A stretch of 64,000 nt of DNA from Nereocystis luetkeana (Eukaryota; Sar; Phaeophyceae; Laminariales; Laminariaceae): assembly GCA_031213475.1 (NCBI GenBank), contig JARUPZ010000005.1:10611260-10675259 (forward strand), in the 5' to 3' direction. This document shows, in pieces, positions 10,801 to 22,800 of the stretch (within the stretch, counting starts at the first letter, position 1; every line of letters starts with the position of its first letter). Position numbers and translations under genes: made by a program. A model generated the notes under the pieces. The model was not told the origin of the DNA. It saw only the letters and a list, made by a program, of their open reading frames with translations, and made no database searches.

Positions 10801-13800
10801 CCATACTACTAGTGCTACCAACTGGTGCAGCTGGTTCGGACGTGGTCTTCCCTTGTCTTCTCTTCTTGTTTTTTTTTTTCTTCTTTCTTGCGCTGACTCT
10901 CCGTGATTTTCATATTATTTTTTCTCTTCCTCTTCCTTTTCGGATTGATAAGCCGTACTGAAGGAGCCGTGTGGCGTGGTTGGAAGACGAACCTGCTCTG
11001 CTCGTTTCGTATTGTCTGACGCCAAGGGGCTGGGCATAGTTGACGAACGCAGGGCGGAGACGGCAGTCTGGGTAGCAAGGTACCAGGCGGATTAGCAGGG
11101 AGAACCTGGCTATACTACTTGTACCACAAGCTGCTGCCGCCACGTGGAAGGTGCTTTGGGCTTTGGTCTGCCTGTTATTTCCCCTTTGTTATTTTTCCTT
11201 GTTACTTTCTCCTTGGTTCTTTGTCTTACTCTGTTCACAAGCAGTGGTGTTTTTTGTTATTTCTTCTTTTTTCCAGCTCGTTCTTTTTCAAGTGTTGGCC
11301 ACCTCCCCTGCGGGGGGGGGGGCACGACAGATTGTTTCTCTTAGATTTAGGTTTCATTTTTCTTCTTTTTCTTTTTCGATTTGTCTACCTTGTTTTTGTT
11401 TTCTCTTTGATTGTTTCTTTTCGTTTCACTATTTCATAGATTGCGTATGTCGTGCCTGTCGTATCTAGTATGATGACCTGGCTTTGCATTGCCCACCGAA
11501 GTGCACACTGCACACGTGGCAACGTAGTATCTCTGTCGCGTAGCTTTGTGACCACATAACTTGTATCTCTTCTAGGATTGACGAATCGGCACGGACACTG
11601 GCTGTGCTGGATGTCGACGGGTAGAAAGAACGGTTTAATGTGAAGAACACACACACATGTACTCATCTTAGATACGACAGGCACGACATACACAATCTAT
11701 GAAATATTGAAACGAAAAGAAGCAATCAAAGAGAAAACACAGACAAGAACAAAAAAAATCGAAGGAGAAAAAAAAAAATGAAAGCAAAAACTAGGAGAAA
11801 CAATCTCTCGTGCCCCCCCCTCGCAGGCGAGGCGGCCAACACTTGAAAAAGAACGAGCTGGAAAAAAAAAAACAACAAGACCGTTTTTTCATTTTCCATT
11901 CTTCTCCATCAATTTATTTTCTTTGGTTGGTAGGTTGGTTTGTTGTTTCTTTCTCTTTTTCAAGAATGTGTATGTCGAGCCTGCCGTTAGTATAATGACA
12001 TATGTCTGGGGTGTGTGTGTCCTCCACATTAACCCGTTCTTGCTACCCGGCGACACCTAGGACAAGTGTCCGTGCCGATTGTTCATGCCTACTACTAGAA
12101 GAGATACAAGTTATGTGGTCACTAAGCTACGCCACAGAGATACTAAGTTGCTACGCACCAGGGGTATGAAATAAGCATAGTGTTAATAGTGGGAAATTTA
12201 ATGCCATGTCATCACACTGAATACGATAGTCATGACACACACATTCCGTGAAAATATATAAACGAAAGAAAACGAACAAAAATACAAAATTAAAAAAAAG
12301 AAACAAACTGTCGTGCCCCCCCCGGCAGGGAATGTGCCAGACACGTGGGAAAAAAACGAGCTGGAAACTAAGAAACTAATAACAACACCACTACTCTAGT
12401 GAACAGAGTACGACCAAGAAGCAAGGGTAAGTAATTGGCATACCAAGCACAAATCACCTTCCACGTAACGGCAACAGTTTGTGGTACACGTAGCATGGCG
12501 AGGTTCTCTCAGCAAGTCCGGCTGGTACCTTGCTACCCTGACTGCCGTCTCCCTCCTGCGCTCGTCAAGTATACCCGGCCCATCGGCGTCAGACAATACG
12601 AAACGAGCATATCAGGCTCGTCATTCACCCACGCCACACGAGTTATTTCGAGAAGGCTTATCAATCTAAGAAGGGGGATAAACAAAAACAATGAAAAGCA
12701 GAGGATCATCGCAAGAAAGGAAGAAACAAAAAGAAGATAAAACAATGGAAGACTACGTTCCAATCAGCAGCACCAGTTGGTGGCACGTGAATTATAGGCA
12801 CGTTCTACTTCCTATCGGCCTGGTGCCTTGCTTTTTATACTACACTGTCGGCCATATCTTTCCTACTTTCGTCCACCGCAGTTCCTACCCCCCTCTCCTT
12901 TTCCCCTTGGTTTTGTTTTCTGCCACTCCTCTTGTCGCCCCCCCTCCCCCCATTCCCTTGGACACCACCCACGGCGGATGCGTGGCGCTGCCTTCTCAGC
13001 CTAGCCTCAGCCTCGTGCCACCTCACCATGAACCGTTCGTCTGTTTCAAGGATCCCCCGGTATCACTTCCCCGCCTGTTTGGCTGCAGTGGACCACAGCA
13101 CGGTCTCAACTCCAAACACCAAGGGGGCAAGTTTCGGTTTACCCTTCGGTGGCTCGGGACTCCCCGAGGTCTTCGACTATGAATCTATGCCAAGTCTCGA
13201 CCTGTCCGGCAGGTCTCGGGTTCTCCCCACCAGCGATCGTCCCGAAAATAACCCACTGGGTAATCGCTCCTTGTTTTGCCGTGCCACGCCCTCCGCGAAG
13301 ACGATCCGCCGTTTACGGATAGTCGTTGCGATGCTCTAGCATCGAGTCATCTTGGGGGCCGTCGCGTAGAGAGGGCGGTATGATCAGTGCGGAGTCGGCG
13401 CTGGAAGCCAATCACTCGCAGCAGGACTTGGTGGATTGACGTTCCAAGCTTGGCAAAGTGTTCCGCTCTGAGGGGACAAACCACACATCCGTACAGCAGG
13501 GTCTCAATCACCTCGGTCTTCAGCATTCGGATTTTGAGGCCAAGGGGGGCGGTCGTCCTATCATGCAACCCCGGGCCAAACCGATTGAGGCATGATCGCG
13601 GGAGACGGATCCAGAGGTCGATTTCAAGCAAGGGGTCAGCGTTTTTGTGGACAATGCCGCTTAGATATAAGAACTGGGCTGTCTGCTTATACCTCTGGCC
13701 TGCTGCTTCGATGACGAGCGGTGGTGCGAGGGTTGCCTGGTCTGGTGCTTGTAGAAGAAATGTCTCTGTGTTCTTTTCCGCATCGTAAGGCCTGCTGCTT

Positions 13801-16800
13801 CGAAGAAGGTGACGATGACTGTCATCGTTTTCGCGAGCCCTTAAGCTTCGAGAAAATTCCTGCGTCATCGGCGTACAGCATGCCCCATACAGCCCTTCGC
13901 ACCCACGCCAACGGCTCCTGCTAACCCGTTTCAACTACTCCAGCATAACGGAGTTGGACCAAATCCCTTACGATGGCTTCGTCTTGGCTGAAGCGTACTA
14001 GTACGATGTGTAACGTAGCAGCGAAGAATATGTTGAACAGTAGCGGTGACAGCACGCTGGCTTGCCGCATCCGCTGCGTGACCTCAAACCATTCCGAGTG
14101 CTCGCCGTCGTCCGTACGCCCGCGAGCCCGCGCGTAATAACGGATAATTAGCATCTTTGTTGGTACGCCAAAGCGTGTGAGTACCTCCGATACAAGCTCT
14201 CGGTCGCCAGAGTCGTACGCGTTTTGTAGACCGAAGAAGCACACGTGCAGTTGGATGTTCCTTTGACGTCAGAGCTCTTGCAACCGGCGCACGACGAACA
14301 GCATATCAATCGTTGATTGCGCGAGGCGGAAGCCGCGCTGTTCCTCCGGGAGCAATTCTTCGGTCTCGGGAATGGTTGCTGAGGCGGGAGGCGAAGAGTT
14401 TCAACGTAACTTTGCCTGCGTGGACCAGAAGCGAGATCCCTCTTAGTTGTTGTTGTCAGTTCGGTTCTTCTTTTCTCAGGACTCTTGGAGGCATTTACTT
14501 AGTATTTCCGAATAGATAGGCGTTGAGGTATTTGGTGCGTGAAATATGCTGGGAAAAGTGTCAAGAGTATGAGGTTTTGGCGAGCAGCAGACACAACGTG
14601 ATACATGGTAGATTGCTGGACTAACCGTTTATCAAGTTTTATAAATTGTTTATTTCGGCGCGCTGTCTTCGGGAAGGCTCTTTCGTGTCAATTATTGTTT
14701 TGCGTTGTTTCGGTATTTCTCGGCATGTAAAACAAATTCAATCACTTGCCGTCTTCATCCAGACCGAACCCATTAGAACTCTTGCCGCACAGCGCTATAC
14801 GAGCTATCAGCCACCGTCATCGCCGTCGAGGTCTTGGACTCGCGTCTCTGTTTAGTTCGTGGCTGCGACCGCTGACCGCTGCCCTTTGCTTGCGAATAGC
14901 GTCACTAGGTATATTGTGGTATCTCGGAATGCAATAATAGGAAGATAGTGACATAGTGCTGTTTAGAAAGGACACCAACAGACTATTGGTGTGCGTTGGG
15001 AGAGTAGCAACGACCCACATCGGTCGCTGTGTGTGTGTGTGTTCCTCACATTAAACCGTTATTTTCACCCGTCGACATCCAGCACAACCAGTGTCCGTGC
15101 CGATACTTCAATCCTAGAAGAGATACAAGTTCTGTGGTCACAAAGCTACGCCACAGAGATACTACGCTGCCACGTGTGCAGTATTATTATTTATTTTTTT
15201 CTCATCCCATTCATTATCTTCGCACATCTTCTTCTCTCTCTCCTTCCAACTCGTAACTCAGATCCGGGGTCACATAGCAGGCTCTTCTCCCCCCTTCCCG
15301 CTACGGTACGTGCCTTCATTTTTATCGCGAGAAGATTTCAGCCTTTTCTTCCCTCGTCGACTCGCATCGAATTGTGCCTACCCACGCTGCAAGGCGCTCT
15401 AAACAATTGAATCCCTTTTTTTATTTTTGCAAATAAAGTCAAAGTCCGACCCTCCTGGGGCTCGAACCCAGGACTCAAACAAGTAGAATTGGAGGTTAAC
15501 CACTTGAACCACCGGGGCGACCGGCTCATGCACTGCAGTGGGCAATGCTCTACAGCAGTGTGTACTCGATGTTTTGGTGTGTTTCATACGCGATATTTTT
15601 CCCTTTTTTCTCGTTCAGCTGAATACAATACATACATTTGATAAACGTTTGCTTTGACGTCAAATATTCTCTTCTCTACATCGTTCTAGCCAGAGGCATC
15701 GTCTCCACCCCCGCGAGACGAACCAAACCGCAGGAACGATACTGCTGATGAACTTCACCGTCGGGATGCTTGCTTTCCTTGTACCCGAATAAAAAACCAT
15801 TACGGGGGACAATAGTAAATATTTGGTACCAGGTACCAGGGTAGGACTTACGGTACACACAAAACTTACATGCTTCTTCACTCTTTTAAAACACAATATT
15901 TTCACTATGGACCCCGTCATACCGGCCTCCCGGCCTACCTTGTAGCACCCCCCGTTGTCTTTTGGTTTCGATTTTTCTCGCTTTTTTTCTTCCTTCCATA
16001 TTTTCTGTTCATCCCTCTGCTTTCCATGATTTTCGCCGATTTTTTATTTTGTCCTCTTGTACTTTTACCTCTCGCTCTGGTTTACGTTTGTTTTTTTTTA
16101 CGCGTACGTAGCTCGTTCTCCTTGGTGCGTGATTTGACCTGATTCTCGTGGATATCATGAGTGAGTGTGGTTTGATATTGTTTCAGCTGCATTCATTTTG
16201 TTTGACTTTGTGTTCCCTTTGCCTTCGTTTCCCCTCGGTTGCGCCCGCATTACTAAACGGTTGGAGGAAAACGTCAATACGAGGATGTATGGACCCAGTG
16301 ATCCTCGAACCCACGAAAATGATCTCAGTGCGCATCGGACCACCTACCGAGCCACCGGGGACGCAGTAGTACCCAAAAACGAGAGATTTCCAGTCCTCTT
16401 AAATACCTGGTACCAGGTACCACGTCAGCATCTTTCCGATCAAGAGGTGGACAGGAAAATGAGCACCCCGTTCAAACGTAACATATTTTTTTCGTTACTT
16501 GTTTTCCTCCCCCTCTGCCTGGGTACCTGCGGCCGTACCGTACCGGTCCACAGGGTCGTGGGCAACCTGTGGTCCGTCGAAGCCACACACGGAGGAAGCG
16601 TCTCCATGTGCGTGTTCTTCACATTAAACCGTACCTGGTATCGTTTACCCGTCCATTTTCAGCACAACCTGTGTCCATGCCGATTCCTCCTTCCTGGAGA
16701 GATAGCGTGGTACAAGCTCTGTTGAAACATAACAGCGTCATACCGATACTATTACGGGGGGCCATAGTTAACAGGACCAAATATTGTTAGTAAAAAAGGT

Positions 16801-19800
16801 TAAACATATAGGTTTTTATGTATACCATAGGTCCTGTTAGTTATGGTCCCCCGTAATACTTTGTTATCAAGGTAGCAGAGCGAGGACAATAAAATCTCGT
16901 GTCATCGGTGAATACGACAGGCACAACAGACACATTCTGTGAAGGAGAGAAAACGATACAAATCGACAAAACAAAATGAGAACAAATATATAAATATATA
17001 TTGAACAATAAAAGCGAAAGAAAAAACAAGACTACTAAAAAAATACATGTAAACACAATAAGACCTACTGCGTACACTTTGTCGGTCTTTGAGAGGCTCA
17101 GCACCAAGTCCGGTTGCGAGTGATTGGCTTCCAGCGCCGACGTCGTACTTAACCCTTTTAGAACCGCGGTCCCATATGTGGGGACTAAACACTCTAATTA
17201 TCCGTAGTTTGTCCGCAAAACGGGACTGGGGTACTAAAAGGGTTAACACGCCACCCTTCCCTACGCGAAGGCCCTCAACATGCATGACGTAATGGTAGCT
17301 GGTACTGGACGAAACGCAACGGCCATTGTCATTAGAAAACAGTTGGTTGGAACCAGTTTGGTTGGGTTTCTTGCAATCTGATTTTCGGCATATTAGCGAT
17401 CCCAACACACGAGAAAAATGACGTCGCGAGAAGATCGAAACAACCATCCGTAAAAAGCGTCTTCCTCTTCTCGGAGAGGGTGGCGCGACAAAGCAAGCAA
17501 ATACCCAGTCGGATGATCTTAACCCTTTTAGAACCGCAGTTCCGTTGTGGGGACAACACAGTCACTTTATAAGTAATTTGTCCCCAAAACGGGACTGCGG
17601 TTCTAAAAGGGTTAAGAACGATGGCTGGTGAGGAGAACCTGAGATCTGGTGGGCAGCTCAAGACCTGGCATAGGTGCATATTCGAAGACCTCGGGGAGCC
17701 CCGAGCCAACGAAGGGTCGACGTAACTTGCCCCCTTGGTGTTTGGAGTTGAGACCGCGCTGTGGGTCACTGCAACAAAAAATACTGGGAAGTGATACCGC
17801 GGGGTCCCCGAAGCAGTTGAACGGTTCATGAAAGTGAGCTGAGTAGGCAGGGCCGCGCATCCGCCGTGGGTGGTGTCCGAACAAATGAGGGGAGGGGGAG
17901 CAACAGGAGGAGTGGTAAAACACCAGACCAAGGGAATCCGGGGAGGGGGTGGGACATGAGGAGTCGAAGGGAAGCTGCGGTGGACGAAGGGAGAAGGGAG
18001 ATGGCAGACAGGGCAGCAACGCATCAGGCCGATTAGGAAATCAAATTTCCCCATCTATGCTACTCGTGCCGCGATTTGGCGCAGCTGGTTCTAACGTGCC
18101 TTTCCTTTGTATTTTTCTTTTGTTCTTTCTTATACTTGATTCTCTGAGATTTGAATTCCGTGTCTTGCTCTTCCCTCCTTCAGTTCATAAGCCTTATGTT
18201 GACTGTGCTCAAGAACACGATCCGTAAGATCCATCGTAGATTGAGGAGTTCCATGCTGAACAGGGATTCTGGTGGTAGGGTATTGGGATGTCGGGGTAAC
18301 GTGTACCCCACCAATACCACTCGATAGATGTAGCTCAATATGAGGCGAGTCAGCTCGACAGCTCGGATGTATAATATAAGATGAGTTCCGTGTTATTGTC
18401 TGGAGCAACCACGCGTTCCCGTGCCAGTTGCGTCTATACCTTTAGAGATCAATCAACACACTAGTGAAAAACCGGTGATCTTCTATTGGCAAGCGTGGCC
18501 CAGGCCAACCTAGAGAGGTGGGAACCTTCCGGCATGTCTGGTTTAGATGACGTGTCTAGTCTGGAAGCCAACGTGGGAAATTAGTAGAATATGCATGTAT
18601 ATGCATGTAGAGAAGCTGCTGCTGCGGATGATCCCGGAGAGGATCGAGGTCCTGGTGGAAAGGACGTAAGAGAAGAAGAAGAAGATGCCGCACCAGAAGC
18701 AGCAGCGATCCCAGCAGGGCCAAGTTTGAGCCGGACCTGGTAGATTCGCTTGGCACTGGTGGCGAAGGCTCTGGAGAGCAGCAGTTGCAGGGGCAACAGC
18801 ACCTCCAGTAGCACCGTCGCAACAGCAGCAGTCAGAGGACTGCTGCGCCTGTTTCGACGATGAAGCGCACGCAGCAACCACCGTCATCGCCGCCGCCGTC
18901 ACCACCGCCGCCGCAACCGCCGTCTTCGCTACCGCCGCTGCCGCCGCCGTCGTCTCGACCGCCGCGTTTCCGTCGATGCTGCAACACCCCAGGAGAGCCA
19001 GGTATCTGCCTGAATCTATCTGTGGGTTCGTTTCGCGCTGGCGAAGTAGAAGTAGAAACTAATAAGAATATATGAGAGGGTGAAGGACGCGTATGTGTAT
19101 CGCCGGGAGGAGCCGGGTGGAAGGTGGAGACCGCGGGTGGAAGCTGAAAGTGTTTTTGGGCAAAATCGTTTTCCTGGACTGCTGAAACACAGCGCCCGCA
19201 GGTGGTTGATGGAGGGGGGACGTTGCCCCCGAGGAAGGAGATGAAGGAGAGTGAGGATGGGCGCACGGGGGGGAATCTGCATCTGCTGTTCGGGATCAGC
19301 GCACGGGCGCGACAGGATGCACTGCCCCAAGCGAGAGAGGGTGAAAGAGAAGAGACCGAGGCGCCACCAGCAAGGACTTACGTCCGCAACAGGCACGTTT
19401 GACTTTGTTGATTGTTTGCTGTCGGTAATTTCCGTTTTTAGATTGATTTTATATCGATTTAAGAGTGGAAGATAATATCCGAACATTGCGATTGAGAATT
19501 GAGAATGTTGGAATTAGAATGAAATGCACGGACGTGTTCGTATATAGCTTCCCTCACTGAAGTTATTATGTAGACGATTGCAGGACAATGACGTCTGTCT
19601 GTTTTATAGTTGACTGGTCGAGGGCTCTGGTTGGGCATCGATGCGAGTGCGAGTACTTGTACGAGATGAAAGTAAAGTATATGCGAAAGCGTAAAATTCG
19701 AGTTGTGGCTGAGAATTCGGGGGAGAATGAAGTATCGAAGACAAGTGCACAAAGTTGGCGCCGAGTTAAGTTGCATTGATGTACTGGGCATGGAAGCCGA

Positions 19801-22800
19801 TACGCGCTGATGCTGGATGTTTTTTTTTTTTTTTATTGAGTTGTTTGCCCAGCACAGGACTATCATGCCCATCGCGTTGCTCGGCCTGCGGAGCACCACA
19901 ATGTCAAGTTGTATCTGGTACAAGCATCTGTCTGTATTTTATGCAACCATTGAAGAATGAACAATGAAGAATTTCGTTATGATATTCATACTGCTGTATC
20001 CCTGCGACCGATGCATGGCGTTCATTTTATATGGCGTAAAAACGTATGTCTTTCAGCTCTTGCCTATCCAACCCTTTTTCCCCCCATCTAGCAGTGACTG
20101 AGTAGCTCAGTGGTCCATTCCTTTTAAGTTACGCGGAATGAGTGGTCTAGCAGGTAGTGCTGTATAATTCCCAAGGGTGGGTCGGGGGTTCGAATCTCGC
20201 CGAATTTCGTAATTTGTGCTTTTCGAGCGTGCGCGCTGGAGACAATACGAATGATTATGATAGTGTGCCTCCAGACACCAGTGTAGCGATTGCCGAGGGG
20301 AGGGCCCCGGAGATCACTGTTACCTAGTTGGGAAAATATGGGCATGAGATGCAGGTTACAGTATTGTCTGATCATCTATGTATGTGTTGAACCCTTGAGC
20401 CCAACTACGTACAGCAACACGTGAGTTGAGACTCCGTTAGTTTGCGGCATTCCACATATTTATATCTTTATACGCGGACATCTCGTTTTTAAGTTTTTGA
20501 GTTGATGTGTAGGACCACCCATGTTACTTGATACGTACGTACCAAAAGGCGAGATGCTCGTATGTATGCGAACGGGGTAATATTCAATAAGAGTACAGCA
20601 GCAGAAGTAGAATGGAAAGAGAAACATCCGGGTATACCTGGTATGTATTTAGTGGTCGAGGAATACATGGATTTTATGTGGGACCAGATATTCTCGTTGA
20701 CAAGCATCTGTTTATTTACAGTCGCATTTGAAACTTTAGTGGTAAAGAGGAGTTGGAAAGCTGTTAACACATGGGAAGAGCAAAACACCCAATGCAGACC
20801 TAATCGCTCGATTGCACGCCCCATCCCTTGTGTGTGTCGGGTCATTACTGCGGAGGCGACGTTTGATTCACCCAGGAGGATAAGCTGGATGACCCGAGCT
20901 GCGGCGACGCCACGAGACCGGACGGAGAGGCAGCCGCGGCGGAGGCAACAGCAGTAGTGTCTGGGGTATCGGGGTGGTTTCTAATGAAATGTGATTGCCT
21001 GTGAATCTGAATGAATGATTTCATTGTTTTTTGTTTTTGAATTGTGTTTCCGGTCGATTTGGATTCCACGAGAGTTTTTGGTATTTTCCGAGTGGTCGCA
21101 ACGTCAAATATTCTTCTAGTGGGGAAACCTATGTGCTATCTCGCATTACCGTCGCGATCTGTGTATCTATGGCGGGAGTAGGGGATAAGGGGAGACTCTT
21201 GTCCGGAGGAACGGGGTTCCTCGCGATCTCTGGCATTAAGTTTCTTGACTTGATTTTTTTTATTGGCATGACCACTCCTGTGGTATTTTTCTGATGATAC
21301 GTGTGATTTACCTGGTAGGTTTTTGACAAGGCTGAAGTGAGACTAGGAAGCGCCTGGGGGCGTGTGCGGTCCACATAAAAATGTTTTCTGACGAGGGAAG
21401 GTTTGGATAGAAGTTCGGAATACTGAGAGAGAGGTTGGTAGGACTGAACACTGAAATGCCAGGGGGTGCATACGGTTCGGATTGAATACTTTTCGTTTTC
21501 GGTTTTTGGTAACTAACACGCTGATTATTTGTCGACAGGATTGGAATTTCTACAATTACGTTCGAGTCGATTTGCGTTTTACATTTTCTTGAAAGTGGAC
21601 GAATATACTTGGATCAATTCCGCGGACAACGCCGTTTTACCTGGCTGAATCCCGAGAAGAGTGCCGTTTTACCTGGCATTGGATTTCGAGAGTTTTACAT
21701 GTTTGGAACAGAGAGGCTTTGGATTTGATCGTTTGAATAATTATATGACGATTTGAGTGTTGATTCGAGGACTTGATTTTTGAGTTGCAGATTGGAGTTT
21801 TGAGTTTCTGAGTTTGGTATGAGGTGATTCTGATATTGCGATCTATCAACCCTGCTATTTCGTGCCTTGTCATGCACCGGAACAGGGGGGACATTGGTAG
21901 GGTCGTGTACAGTGTTACCGACCTGGGGGGATATTGGAGTATGGTCGTGTATAGTGAGCAGGGGGGATGTTGACTGTGCTCAAGAACACGATCCGTAAGA
22001 TCCATCGTAGATTGAGGAGTTCCATGCTGAACAGGGATTCTGGTGGTAGGGTATTGGGATGTCGGGGTAACGTGTACCCCACCAATACCACTCGATAGAT
22101 GTAGCTCAATATGAGGCGAGTCAGCTCGACAGCTCGGATGTATAATATAAGATGAGTTCCGTGTTATTGTCTGGAGCAACCACGCGTTCCCGTGCCAGTT
22201 GCGTCTATACCTTTAGAGATCAATCAACACCTTATGAAAGGAGTCGTTTGGCGTAGGTGGATGACGAGCCTGCTTTGTTTTTTTCGTAATGTCTGACGCT
22301 GAGGGGCCGGAAATACTGACGAACGTCGGACGGAGGCGGCAGTGAGGGTAGTCCCGTTTTGGGGACAAATTACTTAGAATTTGATCGGGTTGTCCCCAAA
22401 ACGGGACTGCGGTTTCAAAGAGGTTAAAGCAAGCGCCCTAAAGGGCGCCGCAGGCAAAAAAATATCGGGTAAGGCACGCTGTAAGGCGTTTGCCTTCAGT
22501 GCCATTTCATGCCTTCAATGCCTTATCTGCCTGAGGCTAATGCCTCAAAAATGCCTTAGACGTGCCTTGCAGCCCTTTTTCACCGTAGCGCGCGTTTGAT
22601 ACGTGGGAGAACTGGACACATAGGTTAGGTACGGGATATGCATTTCATACGACAGGAGTCGTGCCCGATTGGACTGAAAATACAGCAGCAAAGTAGGATA
22701 AAATATGCCTGTCTGAGTAGCAGTAGTAGTGGGTTTTTGGGAACATTGTATCAGGAACATCGCAATCAACGCCACAGCTTGCATTTTCATAGATACCCCA

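Larger units (their letters stand above)
8960..11145 (+). mobile_element. LINE-A copy a (reverse transcriptase and C-terminal domain, 5'-truncated)
   Basis: A non-LTR retrotransposon begins inside the RT domain (NYRG motif) and runs through [39 protein letters not shown], the catalytic YADDAG box, [13 protein letters not shown] and a Lys/Arg-rich tail ending near 10786. The RT frame is open at 9144-10241. A one-base frame change near 10236 moves the C-terminal part to 10241-10786, and a stop precedes the open stretch near 9083. A SINE-1 fragment is inserted at 9255-9390. It is inactive and decayed. The clade (RTE, Jockey or similar) is undecided. Confidence 0.8.
17086..18196 (+). mobile_element. 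LINE-A copy c, left part (C-terminal region)
   Basis: This starts at the LRVIGFQRR segment and continues through the Lys/Arg-rich tail. It is interrupted by TTAA MITEs at 17149-17246 and 17519-17615. It stops at the LTR element and resumes at 22230 in register. Confidence 0.75.
18192..22234. mobile_element. Non-autonomous LTR retroelement with CCTTA target duplication
   Basis: Two direct repeats of 262 bp (18197-18458 and 21968-22229) start TGTTGACTG and end CAATCAACA. I saw no difference between them. CCTTA occurs immediately outside both ends. A purine-rich tract (AGCAGGGGGGA) abuts the right repeat. The 3.5-kb interior shows no capsid, protease, integrase or reverse transcriptase, so it looks like a large non-autonomous (LARD-like) element. 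Identical repeats imply a recent insertion. It sits in LINE-A copy c. Confidence 0.85.
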
